The notes: generated from the letters alone by a model not told the origin. 22,010 nucleotides of DNA from an uncultured Saprospiraceae bacterium (GCA_938033975.1 CALHKJ010000510.1:1-22010), one strand, 5' to 3'. Shown: positions 1-7,099, counted from the stretch's first letter. Numbers and translations: made by a program.

Positions 1-470
1 ATCCACCTCTTCTTATATATTTTTTTGAATATCATTCTTATTCTATGAAGGTCCTCCATTGCTTGATCATTGGTGAGGTATTTATAATCCAGGGTTTCTG
101 GTGCAGAAGCTCCATTATACCGATACTCAACAATAATTTGATTGGAACGTAAGATCTCTGACAATTCATAGACTCTTGGTCTGGCAGAATAGCCTTCGGT
201 TACAAATAATGTAGCTGCCTTTCTATCAAAATGAGAAAGAAAAACCCTTTGTTTGAAGGTTCCCAAGCTAGGATTATTGTGATCTATAGGTTGGTCAATA
301 TATAAAGTGTAGGCATTTTTAAAATGAGCAGAAGTTTCAGCCTTTTCGATACTTACTGAAGAAGGTAATTTCTTATTCAAAAACTGCAAAAAATCGTCTG
401 TTTGGGCAAATAGTAAGCTATTTGTAAAGATTAAAGAGAAAATAATCCCCAAAGCTCTCGATACTCTCAT
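1..470 (-). CDS. Secreted S37-type (PS-10) serine peptidase, N-terminal part only
   Basis: Reading the minus strand from an ATG at 470 gives an open frame of 156 codons that runs off the window edge, so the catalytic part is not visible. Residues 1-23 look like a signal peptide (positive start, hydrophobic core, ending LLFAQ), so the product is exported. The following segment contains QPIDHNNPSLGTFKQRVFL and VTEGYSARPR, which resemble the start of the mature domain in Bacteroidota proteins assigned to peptidase family S37 (tripeptidyl aminopeptidase-like, alpha/beta hydrolase fold). Such enzymes are expected to trim peptides in the periplasm or outside the cell. The family call rests on motif memory only, because the catalytic serine lies beyond the edge. 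A TATATTTA element on the minus strand (509-502) could be its -7 box, but no clear -33 element is seen. It is divergent from tRNA-Cys. Confidence 0.7.
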   Translation of the reverse strand, partial: MRVSRALGIIFSLIFTNSLLFAQTDDFLQFLNKKLPSSVSIEKAETSAHFKNAYTLYIDQPIDHNNPSLGTFKQRVFLSHFDRKAATLFVTEGYSARPRVYELSEILRSNQIIVEYRYNGASAPETLDYKYLTNDQAMEDLHRIRMIFKKIYKKRW

Positions 471-547
471 ATTTGGTCTCAAATTTGTTAAATGAATAAA
501 GTAAATATACTTTATATAAAACATAGATATCAGATTTTAAAATAATG

Positions 548-555
548 TATATTTG
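548..555 (+). promoter_or_regulatory. Promoter -7 element for tRNA-Cys
   Basis: TATATTTG matches the Bacteroidota primary sigma -7 consensus TAnnTTTG. It lies 12 nt before the first base of the tRNA, which suits a short 5' leader. A matching TTG/TTTG about 20 nt upstream is not obvious. Confidence 0.6.
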
Positions 556-567
556 CAGCGCAGACAG

Positions 568-638
568 GGTCGCGTGGCCGAGCGGCTAGGCAGAGGTCTG
601 CAAAACCTTGTACGGCGGTTCGAATCCGCCCGCGACCT
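568..638 (+). tRNA. tRNA-Cys (anticodon GCA)
   Basis: A full cloverleaf can be folded. The acceptor stem is GGTCGCG 568-574 paired with CGCGACC 631-637. The D stem is GCC/GGC. The anticodon stem is 593-597 with 605-609, loop CTGCAAA and anticodon GCA at 600-602. The T arm is GGCGG 614-618, loop TTCGAAT, CCGCC 626-630. The discriminator base at 638 is T, the expected identity base for cysteine tRNA. The CCA end is not encoded (CAA follows), so it must be added after transcription. The 3' end of this gene (623-640) recurs twice downstream in the tandem array. Confidence 0.96.
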
Positions 639-648
639 CAACCAAAAA

Positions 649-681
649 AGCTCTTTCGACATAGTCGAAAGGGTTTTTTTT
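649..681 (+). terminator. Intrinsic terminator of tRNA-Cys (array unit 1)
   Basis: Stem CTTTCGAC 653-660 pairs with GTCGAAAG 664-671 around the 3-nt loop ATA. It is extended by G-T pairs and followed by eight T (674-681). An A-run upstream (644-649) means it could also act on the opposite strand. The same hairpin, with compensatory changes, recurs at 832-861 and 1015-1044. Confidence 0.85.
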
Positions 682-801
682 ATACATATACCCGAATGAA
701 GCTTGCTTAGATGAGGGATATGTATAAAAAAAATTTGGGCGCATAGCCCAAAGACTTTTTAGGTTGTATTCCAAAATAAGCACCGACGGATCGATGAAAT
801 C

Positions 802-819
802 AATCCGCCCGCGACCTCA
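802..819 (+). repeat. tRNA-Cys 3'-end fragment, second copy
   Basis: An exact 18-nt copy of tRNA positions from the T-loop end through the acceptor 3' strand and the two bases after it. The 5' half of the tRNA is absent. In its place is the small inverted repeat CGGAT 787-791 / ATCCG 803-807. It cannot fold as a tRNA. Confidence 0.85.
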
Positions 820-831
820 AACATTAAAAGT

Positions 832-861
832 CTCTTCGACATAGTCGAAGAGGCTTTTTTT
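832..861 (+). terminator. Array unit 2 terminator hairpin
   Basis: CTCTTCGAC 832-840 pairs with GTCGAAGAG 844-852 around ATA, then G, C and seven T. AAAAG at 826-830 can extend pairing with CTTTT. Compared with unit 1, paired positions changed together, so the structure is kept. Confidence 0.75.
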
Positions 862-985
862 ATGTGCATACATGAATTAAGCTCGCTTGAATGAGGGGAT
901 GTACATAAAAAAAATTTGGGCGTAAGATCAAAAAGACTTTTAGTGTTTGTATTCCAAAATAAGCATAACTCGGATCGATGAAATC

Positions 986-1003
986 AATCCGCCCGCGACC
1001 TCA
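986..1003 (+). repeat. tRNA-Cys 3'-end fragment, third copy
   Basis: The same exact 18-nt tRNA tail as at 623 and 802, again preceded by the CGGAT...ATCCG hairpin and followed by the array unit. The surrounding unit differs at scattered positions, while this tail is unchanged. Confidence 0.85.
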
Positions 1004-1014
1004 ACATTAAAAGT

Positions 1015-1044
1015 CTCTTCGACATAGTCGAAGGGGCTTTTTTT
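1015..1044 (+). terminator. Array unit 3 terminator hairpin
   Basis: CTCTTCGAC 1015-1023 pairs with GTCGAAGGG 1027-1035 (one G-T pair) around ATA, followed by GC and seven T. It is the third version of the tRNA-Cys terminator. Confidence 0.72.
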
Positions 1045-1202
1045 ATGTGCATATATGAATCAAGCTCGCTTGAATGAGGGGATGTACATAAAAAAAGTTT
1101 GGGCGTAAGCCCAAAAAGAATATTAACGTAATCGAATTGCAATAATATTGAATAACCATAATCGATTCGAAGCTCCATCTCTACATCCTTAGGTGGAGAG
1201 AA

Positions 1203-1239
1203 GATTCTAATACCATTTCAACGAAATGGTATTAGAATC
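1203..1239. repeat. Perfect 17-bp inverted repeat, 3-nt spacer
   Basis: Arms GATTCTAATACCATTTC (1203-1219) and GAAATGGTATTAGAATC (1223-1239) are exact reverse complements around AAC. No T-run follows on either strand, so a standard terminator is unlikely. It lies about 190 nt before the LytTR regulator gene. It could be an operator, a stable RNA hairpin or a miniature repeat end. Confidence 0.85.
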
Positions 1240-1260
1240 AGAGAGGCCTATTAAAAAAAT

Positions 1261-1298
1261 CTGACATCTGACTTCTGAGATCTGACCTCCCACATCTG
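1261..1298. repeat. Heptamer tandem repeat (CTGACAT-like)
   Basis: Five imperfect 7-nt units, CTGACAT, CTGACTT, CTGAGAT, CTGACCT and CCCACAT, followed by CTG. It resembles short tandemly repeated repetitive sequences found between genes in several bacterial groups. No coding role is seen. Confidence 0.7.
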
Positions 1299-1427
1299 TT
1301 TCAAAAAAAAATTCCCCAACAAGGGTTACCTACCCCATTTTCCTACACTATACAATAAATCCACTAGTTGATAAGCATTCAGCTTTTAGGACGAACAGAA
1401 ATAATGCACTAATTCCAATTAATCAAT

Positions 1428-1784
1428 ATGATCAATCAAAACTTAAAACTCATTATACCGGGTAGTAAAACGCTGGATTTTATTTCACTTACAGAAATAG
1501 TAAGATGTGAAGGACTACAAAACTATACAAGAATATTTTTGACCAATGGTCGATCAATAATAAGTAGCTCAAATATCGGAGTATTCAAAACTGTACTCTC
1601 TCAATTGGATTTTTTCTGCACGCACAAATCGCACTTGATAAACTTAAGACACATAAATAGATATCACAAAGCTGGTAATGTTGAGATGTCTGACAATTCA
1701 ATTGTACCAGTGGCCAGAAGAAAAAAAGAAGGATTTCAGAATATCCTCACACAGTCTGCAGAAATTCTTTCAATTTCTGCCTAG
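1428..1784 (+). CDS. Stand-alone LytTR-type DNA-binding regulator
   Basis: A 118-residue protein made almost entirely of a LytTR domain (about residues 8-105). The typical beta-rich pattern is visible: LTEIVRCEGLQNYTRIFLTNG, then FFCTHKSHLINLRHINRYHKAGN and a closing segment IVPVARRKKEGF. LytTR domains bind DNA and are usually joined to a response-regulator receiver. Here no receiver or membrane segment is present, so activation must come from another protein, from expression level, or be constitutive. The start is ATG; no Shine-Dalgarno sequence is visible, as is normal in this phylum. No histidine kinase gene is adjacent. The convergent neighbour is a small beta-barrel protein, and a long repeat-filled region lies upstream. 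The domain call is firm; the target genes are unknown. Confidence 0.85.
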   Translation: MINQNLKLIIPGSKTLDFISLTEIVRCEGLQNYTRIFLTNGRSIISSSNIGVFKTVLSQLDFFCTHKSHLINLRHINRYHKAGNVEMSDNSIVPVARRKKEGFQNILTQSAEILSISA

Positions 1785-1832
1785 CCAATCATTATAAAGC
1801 GGTGCATAAATTATCGTACGGCCCCAAAATCA

Positions 1833-1866
1833 AAGAGCCCGAAACGCTTTTGCATTCCGGGCTCTT
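1833..1866. terminator. Bidirectional intrinsic terminator between convergent genes
   Basis: AAGAGCCCG (1833-1841) pairs with CGGGCTCTT (1858-1866). On the minus strand the inner bases extend this, with G-T pairs, to a 15-bp stem with loop AAAA. T-rich sequence follows on both strands. It sits between the stop of the LytTR gene and the stop of the minus-strand beta-barrel gene. Confidence 0.8.
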
Positions 1867-1884
1867 AATTTTATTTACTAAAGT

Positions 1885-2397
1885 TTAAAAACCATACTTT
1901 AATCCAAAATTCAAGGTTGTCGTAGCTCTTGATGAAAATATAGATGCAACCAATCCCTTCATATGTAACTCTGTCATCAAATCAAGTTTATCATTGATTT
2001 TGTAGTATGCTCCACCAACCAATCGAACTGTACTATATTGTGGTCGTGGCATTGAACCAATTGTTCTTGATATCACTCCATCACCATATGAATATCGCTT
2101 CTTCAAGTAAGCATCAACTCCTAATCCAAATGATAATTTATTTTCAGGCTTGAAAATTTTTCTTACTCCAAAAACAACTTTAGGCTTTACTCCTACTTCC
2201 AGCCCTACATCTTCCAAACCAAATACAATCTGGTGATTTCCTACTAGTCTTCTTCTGTAATCGACTGCTAATCCTGTTTCTCCATTTAATATAAAAGATC
2301 CAGTTATACTATGCTTGTCAATTCTAATTGTTTCTGACTGCCCAACTACTGCTAAAGGCAATAAAAACATCGCGGTAATAATAATTAGGTTTTTCAT
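1885..2397 (-). CDS. Small outer-membrane beta-barrel-like protein, unknown function
   Basis: A 170-residue protein with a clear signal peptide (MKNLIIITAMFLLPLAVVGQ, residues 1-20). The mature part is built of alternating polar and hydrophobic stretches typical of short transmembrane beta strands (for example TGLAVDYRRRLVG, KVVFGVRKIF, KLSFGLGVDAYL, VRLVGGAYYKI, TTTLNFGLKYGF). It ends in an aromatic residue, as many outer-membrane barrels do. The size would suit an eight-stranded barrel. No family-specific motif is recognised, so porin, adhesin and assembly roles are all open. Its start lies after a 315-nt intergenic region and no strong promoter was identified. Confidence 0.65.
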   Translation of the reverse strand: MKNLIIITAMFLLPLAVVGQSETIRIDKHSITGSFILNGETGLAVDYRRRLVGNHQIVFGLEDVGLEVGVKPKVVFGVRKIFKPENKLSFGLGVDAYLKKRYSYGDGVISRTIGSMPRPQYSTVRLVGGAYYKINDKLDLMTELHMKGLVASIFSSRATTTLNFGLKYGF

Positions 2398-2712
2398 AGT
2401 TTGATATTTTAATTGGTTTAGAAATTAAACAAAGGCAGCAGATTTAAACTGCCCTTGCTCTACAATTTTATACTCACTGAAAGTTTTTTTCTAAAAGCTA
2501 AATCACTTCTAAACAAGACCATTAAAGATTTTTAACTTGAACAAAAACGAATCTTTCAGTTTGTATATCTATAAGAGAGAAAGCATCATGAGATGGTTGC
2601 ACAAGTGTGCATAAAAAATTCAACTAGACTTGAAAGCCCCTGTTTATAGGGGTATTTAAGAAAATTTTAATAATTCAAAACCAAGAGGTTTTGTTTAGAA
2701 TTGCAAAACTAC
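2398..2712. other. Intergenic region with small palindromes
   Basis: No gene is seen in these 315 bases. The region separates the start of the small beta-barrel gene from the end of the helicase gene, both on the minus strand, so it should hold the promoter of the former. Visible structure: TGCACA-AG-TGTGCA (2598-2611), a possible operator; CCCC...GGGG (2637-2652), a short hairpin; and the CAAAACC hairpin annotated separately as the helicase terminator. No TAnnTTTG box was found near the start at 2397. Confidence 0.5.
2676..2693 (-). terminator. Weak terminator of the helicase gene
   Basis: On the minus strand CAAAACC-TCTT-GGTTTTG forms a 7-bp stem just after the stop codon, followed by AAT and T-rich sequence. 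The stem is AT-rich, so termination may be partial. The nearby CCCC/GGGG hairpin could help. Confidence 0.45.
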
Positions 2713-4902
2713 TTAGTCGAAACTTTCGTTTTGCTCATTCAGTAAATCGCGATATGCAGTAATCCAACGCAATTCACCAAAGCTCATTTTGAATGGCATC
2801 TTTAGAATCAGCTCAGTATAATTTAGATCCATATAGGCCTTAGAAACCTTTAGTGCTTTCTCAACTTTCTTTTCTTTCATCACATCAAAAATAGAAACCT
2901 TCCCTTCTTTGATAAGCTTAGAAATATGTGTCTCAATAGTACCTAAGGCCAAGCCTCTTTCCTTTGCAATGAGTGCGAGAGCTTTTCCGTCTTCAAACAT
3001 TTCTAAAGTCTTAGTGTAGGTTTCTCCTTTCACTTTTTTCACTCTTTCCTTCTTTTTGGGCTTCGAAGATTCCAAACGTTGATGTTTCGGTTTTTCTATA
3101 TTCAAGCTTTGCCCATTGTATTCAATGGCATAAAATTTTTCGATGATTTTCCAGATTGCATTTTCAACATTTTCAACTTCATCCAGATATCCTTTTGCCA
3201 CAGACTTTACAGAGTACTCCGCACCATGGACAAAAATCTTCTTCAATATTTTCTCATGAATTTCATCTGTAAAATAATCGATAGCCTTTTGAGATCTTTC
3301 TATAATATGCGCATCATCCACTTCCTCATCTTCCATCATCAAAGAAAGTCGCTGAGAAAACGTATTGGCCACCCTAGCTATCTTGTCAAACTCATCCTGC
3401 AAATCATCAACCATGATCAAAGCATCTGTTTGACTTGGAATTTCTTTATCCAATATAACCTCTCGCCACATATTCAAATTGGCGGAAATTTTCTCAACAG
3501 CAAAACTCTTTTTAAATCTTTCGTCTCCATATATCTTTTTCTCCTCTGCCAACAAAGCTTGAAAGTCAACTTCGCTTTGTTGCTCCTTTGTAAAACGAAC
3601 AATTCTTTGATCAACAATAATATTACTGAGATTTACCTTTGAAGATAAGTGCAATCCTTCCAATGATCTGCATCGACTCAAGGCAACATACATTTGACCA
3701 GAAGCAAAACTTCCTTCCAGATCAAGTATTACCTTATCAAAAGTTAATCCTTGACTTTTGTGTACAGTAACTGCCCATGCAAGCCTGAGAGGAAACTGAG
3801 TAAAACTTCCAATCTCCTCTTGTTCGATTTTTTCTGTTTCCGGATTGACGGAATACTTCATGTTTTTCCAGTCAATTTTATCGACTAGAATACTTTTGCC
3901 ATCTGTTGTTTTAACGGTGATCAATTCATCACCAAGCTTTGTCACTTTTCCAATCTTACCATTGAAATACAATTCATCAGGATGATTTCTTATAAACATA
4001 ACCTGAGCTCCTTCCTTAAGTGTTATATTCTCCAAAGTGGGAAAAGCGCTTTGCGGAAACTTACCAGATATCTTTGCTGACAAACTTTTTTCTTCACTTC
4101 CCAGACTAGACAATTCCTCTTGGTTTATCTTATCAGCTTTTCGATTGTGTGTTGTCAATGCAATAATATCGCTGTACTCTGGATCACTTATAAATCTTTT
4201 GTTCAACTCATCAACAATCGTTTGATCTCTATCACCTTCTCTGATTTTATTAAGTATGTCAACAAAATGCTGTTCTTCTTGACGATAAACTTTTTTTAGC
4301 TCGATGGTCAGCATCTTGGAACTTTGCCAAACCATAGAATCAAAAAAGTATGGGCTTTTGTAAAACTCATTCAGTACAGGCTCTACTTCCTGCCTGACAA
4401 CTGGTGAAAGTTGAAACAAATCACCAATTATCAACAACTGAACTCCCCCAAATGGAGCAGGATTTCTTCTGATACGTCTAAGCGTATAATCAATGGCATC
4501 AAAAACATCTGCACGGACCATACTTATCTCATCTATGACCAACAACTCAAGCTCAAGTATCAAATCCAATTTTTCTCGATTGAATTTTTGATGCTTCACC
4601 AATTGATTCTGATCACAGAAAATATCTCCGCGATGATTGCTATATTTTATCGGCAAAAATGTTTTCAAAGGCAGAAATAGAAAAGAATGCAAGGTTATAC
4701 CACCAGCATTGATGGCAGCCACACCGGTTGGCGCTGTAACCAAATATTTTTTATTCGTTTCTTTTAATATTTCCTTGAGTAAGGTCGTCTTTCCTGTACC
4801 TGCCTTCCCCGTAAGGAACATATTCCTATTGGTATGCAATGCAAAGTCTTTTGCCAAAGCTCGCTCAACATTTATCCCAGTCTTATCTATCTCGCTATGC
4901 AT
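2713..4902 (-). CDS. Pif1-like superfamily 1 DNA helicase with C-terminal helix-turn-helix
   Basis: A 729-residue ATPase. Walker A is GKAGTGKTT (32-40), followed by TAPTGVAAINAGG (motif Ia region). Walker B is VIDE (122-125), motif III GDLFQLSPV (160-168), and the late motifs are AVTVHKSQGLTF (377-388) and YVALSRC (404-410), the order seen in Pif1/RecD-type helicases. The region around residues 290-360 matches the small beta domain inserted before the late motifs in this group. The C-terminal 240 residues are a lysine-rich extension ending in a predicted helix-turn-helix, ALIAKERGLALGTIETHISK, like the HTH_40 domain of other Bacteroidota helicases. Pif1-type enzymes unwind 5' to 3' and act on forks, R-loops or G-quadruplexes; the cellular role here is inferred. 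It appears to be a single-gene unit. Confidence 0.88.
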   Translation of the reverse strand: MHSEIDKTGINVERALAKDFALHTNRNMFLTGKAGTGKTTLLKEILKETNKKYLVTAPTGVAAINAGGITLHSFLFLPLKTFLPIKYSNHRGDIFCDQNQLVKHQKFNREKLDLILELELLVIDEISMVRADVFDAIDYTLRRIRRNPAPFGGVQLLIIGDLFQLSPVVRQEVEPVLNEFYKSPYFFDSMVWQSSKMLTIELKKVYRQEEQHFVDILNKIREGDRDQTIVDELNKRFISDPEYSDIIALTTHNRKADKINQEELSSLGSEEKSLSAKISGKFPQSAFPTLENITLKEGAQVMFIRNHPDELYFNGKIGKVTKLGDELITVKTTDGKSILVDKIDWKNMKYSVNPETEKIEQEEIGSFTQFPLRLAWAVTVHKSQGLTFDKVILDLEGSFASGQMYVALSRCRSLEGLHLSSKVNLSNIIVDQRIVRFTKEQQSEVDFQALLAEEKKIYGDERFKKSFAVEKISANLNMWREVILDKEIPSQTDALIMVDDLQDEFDKIARVANTFSQRLSLMMEDEEVDDAHIIERSQKAIDYFTDEIHEKILKKIFVHGAEYSVKSVAKGYLDEVENVENAIWKIIEKFYAIEYNGQSLNIEKPKHQRLESSKPKKKERVKKVKGETYTKTLEMFEDGKALALIAKERGLALGTIETHISKLIKEGKVSIFDVMKEKKVEKALKVSKAYMDLNYTELILKMPFKMSFGELRWITAYRDLLNEQNESFD

Positions 4903-4907
4903 AAATT

Positions 4908-4915
4908 CAAAATTA
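4908..4915 (-). promoter_or_regulatory. Candidate -7 promoter element for the helicase gene
   Basis: TAATTTTG on the minus strand matches TAnnTTTG. A TTTG lies 18 nt upstream (4937-4934). The element ends only 5 nt before the ATG at 4902, so a transcript from it would be nearly or fully leaderless. Confidence 0.45.
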
Positions 4916-5071
4916 CTAAAACCATGAAGCAGTCAAATCAATCATAGCTTTAATTATTGTTGAAAAAAAGGAACTCAGGTAAACTCCCCAAAAGTATATT
5001 TATTTATTCAGGCAACCATTCATGTTCTATTGGCACATAAGCATATAGACAATCACACAAAAAATATAAAC

Positions 5072-7018
5072 ATGAAGAAATATCTACAAAGTCTATTATT
5101 ACTTATCCTACCGCTCTTTGCCTTTAGTCAGAATACAGTAGTTGATATAATCGTCAATAGCCCAGATCACAACACGCTAGAAACAGCAGTAATTGCAGCT
5201 GATCTCGCTGGAACATTGAGTGGTGACGGGCCTTTTACAGTATTTGCACCTACGGATGCAGCTTTTGGAAATCTTCCACAAGGAACTTTAGAGACACTAA
5301 TTGCCGATCCAATGGGTGATTTGACACAAATATTACTTTATCATGTCCTTGGGGCAAATGTTGCAAGCTCTGACCTTAGTAATGGTCAAACAGCTACAAC
5401 AATAAATGGTAGAGATATAACCGTAACTATAAATGATGATGGAGTATTTATCAATGACGCAAAAGTAACAGTAGTTGATCTAGCAGCAGATAATGGGGTT
5501 GTTCATGTAATTGATGCCGTTTTAATTCCACCTAGAGTTACCGTAGTAGATGTGGTTGTTAATAGCCCTGATCATGAAACCTTAGAAGCTGCCGTTATTG
5601 CAGCCGACCTTGCCGAAACACTTTCAGGCGACGGACCGTTTACTGTTTTTGCTCCTACAGACGCAGCTTTCGCAAATCTGCCTGAGGGTACTGTTGAGGC
5701 ATTACTTGAAGATCCAATGGGTGACCTTACTCAGATACTTCTATATCATGTTGTTGGAGGAAATGTCTTGAGCTCTGATTTAGGAGATGGCCAAAATGTA
5801 GCCACACTAAATGGAAAAGATATTATAATATCAGTAAATGATAATGGCGTATTTATAAATGATGCACAAGTAACTTTTGCAGATATCGAAACAGACAATG
5901 GAACTGTTCATGTAATTGATGCAGTTCTACTTCCACCCTCAAATACAGTTGTAGATGTAATAGTTGATAGTCCAGATCACACGACTTTGGAAGCAGCAGT
6001 GATTGCTGCTGACCTAGCAGGTACACTAAGTGGAGATGGCCCTTTTACTGTTTTCGCACCAACTGATGCCGCTTTCGCAAATTTGCCTGAAGGAACAGTA
6101 GAAGCATTACTCGAGGATCCTATGGGTGACCTTACTCAGATTTTACTCTACCATGTGCTTGGAGCAAATGTATTAAGTTCTCAACTTACCGATGGTCAAA
6201 CTGCAACAACACTCAATGGTAGTGATATTACTGTTTCAATAAATGATGATGGAGTTTTCATCAATGATGCCCAAGTAACTTTTGCAGATATTGAAACAGA
6301 CAATGGTACCGTCCATGTGATCGACGCAGTTTTACTTCCACCGACAAGAACCACAGTGGTAGATATCATAGTAGATAGTCCCGAGCACACAACTCTAGAA
6401 GCGGCAGTTATTGCTGCTGGTCTTGCAGAAACACTTTCAGGCGATGGACCATTTACCGTTTTTGCTCCCACAGATGCCGCTTTCGCAAATTTGCCTGAGG
6501 GTACTGTTGCGGCACTTCTCGAAGATCCAATGGGCGACCTTACTCAGATTTTACTCTATCATGTACTTGGTGCAAATGTATTAAGTACTGATCTTACTAA
6601 TGGGCAAACAGCAACAACACTCAATGGAAGTGACATTACAGTATCCATCAATGATGATGGAGTTTTCATTAATGATGCACAAGTAACTTTTGCAGATATT
6701 ACAACGGACAATGGTACTGTCCATGTTATTGATGCAGTTCTAATTCCTGAGTTGACTTCCGTCAAAAATATTGATGACTTTAGTTCAATTAACATTTTTC
6801 CTAACCCAGTTACTGATCATTTCACAGTAGAATTAAATGAAACATTTGATGAACCTATTAACATCAAATTAATCAATTTCAATGGCGTAGTTACAAATCA
6901 ATGGAGCAATGTTATTGGCAATCAAACACTAACACCTGAAGGAATTACACCAGGAATATATATCATCGAATTATCAAACAAAGAGCAAAGATTTTACAAA
7001 AAACTAGTAGTTAATTAA
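5072..7018 (+). CDS. Secreted four-domain fasciclin (FAS1) protein with T9SS sorting domain
   Basis: The start is taken as ATG 5072 rather than the upstream in-frame TTG, because it places a clean signal peptide (MKKYLQSLLLLILPLFAFSQ) at the N-terminus, giving 648 residues. Four FAS1 domains of about 135 residues follow in tandem (about 21-154, 155-289, 290-424, 425-559). Each has VVDIIVNSPDH-like, GPFTVFAPTDAAF, DPMGDLTQILLYHV and VHVIDAVLIPP-like segments. Residues 572-648 match a type A T9SS C-terminal sorting domain (NIFPNPV, then GIYIIEL and a final KKLVVN). The protein is therefore predicted to cross the outer membrane through the type IX system and be attached to, or released from, the cell surface. 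FAS1 domains generally mediate adhesion to proteins or polysaccharides; the ligand is unknown. An ECF sigma/anti-sigma pair lies directly downstream beyond a terminator. Confidence 0.92.
   Translation: MKKYLQSLLLLILPLFAFSQNTVVDIIVNSPDHNTLETAVIAADLAGTLSGDGPFTVFAPTDAAFGNLPQGTLETLIADPMGDLTQILLYHVLGANVASSDLSNGQTATTINGRDITVTINDDGVFINDAKVTVVDLAADNGVVHVIDAVLIPPRVTVVDVVVNSPDHETLEAAVIAADLAETLSGDGPFTVFAPTDAAFANLPEGTVEALLEDPMGDLTQILLYHVVGGNVLSSDLGDGQNVATLNGKDIIISVNDNGVFINDAQVTFADIETDNGTVHVIDAVLLPPSNTVVDVIVDSPDHTTLEAAVIAADLAGTLSGDGPFTVFAPTDAAFANLPEGTVEALLEDPMGDLTQILLYHVLGANVLSSQLTDGQTATTLNGSDITVSINDDGVFINDAQVTFADIETDNGTVHVIDAVLLPPTRTTVVDIIVDSPEHTTLEAAVIAAGLAETLSGDGPFTVFAPTDAAFANLPEGTVAALLEDPMGDLTQILLYHVLGANVLSTDLTNGQTATTLNGSDITVSINDDGVFINDAQVTFADITTDNGTVHVIDAVLIPELTSVKNIDDFSSINIFPNPVTDHFTVELNETFDEPINIKLINFNGVVTNQWSNVIGNQTLTPEGITPGIYIIELSNKEQRFYKKLVVN
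5132..6748 (+). repeat. Four tandem ~405-bp coding repeats (FAS1 domains)
   Basis: Unit boundaries are roughly 5132-5533, 5534-5938, 5939-6343 and 6344-6748. The protein units are nearly identical in places, while codons differ at many third positions. This points to old duplication with strong protein-level constraint rather than very recent expansion. Short identical blocks are shared by units 3 and 4 and may mark local gene conversion. Confidence 0.8.
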
Positions 7019-7031
7019 ATGTAAGTTGGTT

Positions 7032-7059
7032 AAAGTGGGGATTTATTCCCCACTTTTTT
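7032..7059 (+). terminator. Intrinsic terminator of the FAS1 gene
   Basis: AAAGTGGGG (7032-7040) pairs with CCCCACTTT (7048-7056) around loop ATTTATT, with a T-run to 7059. It separates the FAS1 gene from the sigma factor gene, so the latter likely has its own promoter in 7060-7099. TAATTCTG at 7073-7080 is one mismatch from the -7 consensus. Confidence 0.88.
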
Positions 7060-7099
7060 AAACAATTAGACGTAATTCTGTTTGTATGTATAGATAATA

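Larger units (their letters stand above)
623..1115 (+). repeat. Tandem array of ~180 bp units containing the tRNA-Cys 3' end, a terminator and palindromes (about 2.5 copies)
   Basis: The 18-nt tRNA 3' end (AATCCGCCCGCGACCTCA) occurs at 623-640 (within the gene), 802-819 and 986-1003, spaced 179 and 184 nt apart. After each copy come four elements in the same order. First is a terminator hairpin (649-681, 832-861, 1015-1044). Second is an A/T-arm palindrome whose left T-run overlaps the terminator tail (674-733, 855-914, 1038-1096). Third is a TTTGGGC...GCCCAAA hairpin (734-752, degenerate at 915-932, intact at 1098-1115). Fourth, in units 1 and 2 only, is a spacer ending in a small CGGAT...ATCCG hairpin just before the next tRNA tail. 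Unit 3 stops after the GGGC hairpin. No credible protein is encoded here; the minus-strand frames are translations of the tRNA and repeats. This may be a relic of tRNA duplication or an element with tRNA-tail ends; its function is unknown. Confidence 0.85.

Noticed and set aside
586..783. Minus-strand open frame of 65 codons ending in a GGFEPPYKVLQTSA-like peptide, and a similar one at 984-1178
   Set aside because: The C-terminal peptide is the reverse translation of the tRNA-Cys gene itself and the rest reads through the repeat array. Such frames are a common false call next to tRNA-Cys.
639..1115. Integrated genomic island bounded by tRNA-Cys direct repeats
   Set aside because: The three tRNA-tail copies are only about 180 nt apart with no integrase or cargo between them, so there is no island. 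At most these are empty attachment-like sites.
3079..3642. 187-codon plus-strand frame inside the helicase gene
   Set aside because: It is antisense to a well-supported helicase with intact motifs; the translation is hydrophobic low-complexity without any domain.
5030..5071. TTG-initiated N-terminal extension of the FAS1 protein
   Set aside because: It would put 14 polar residues before a textbook signal peptide; ATG 5072 is preferred.
6196..6795. Two similar minus-strand frames opposite the FAS1 repeats
   Set aside because: Their similarity to each other simply reflects the repeated FAS1 coding sequence on the other strand.
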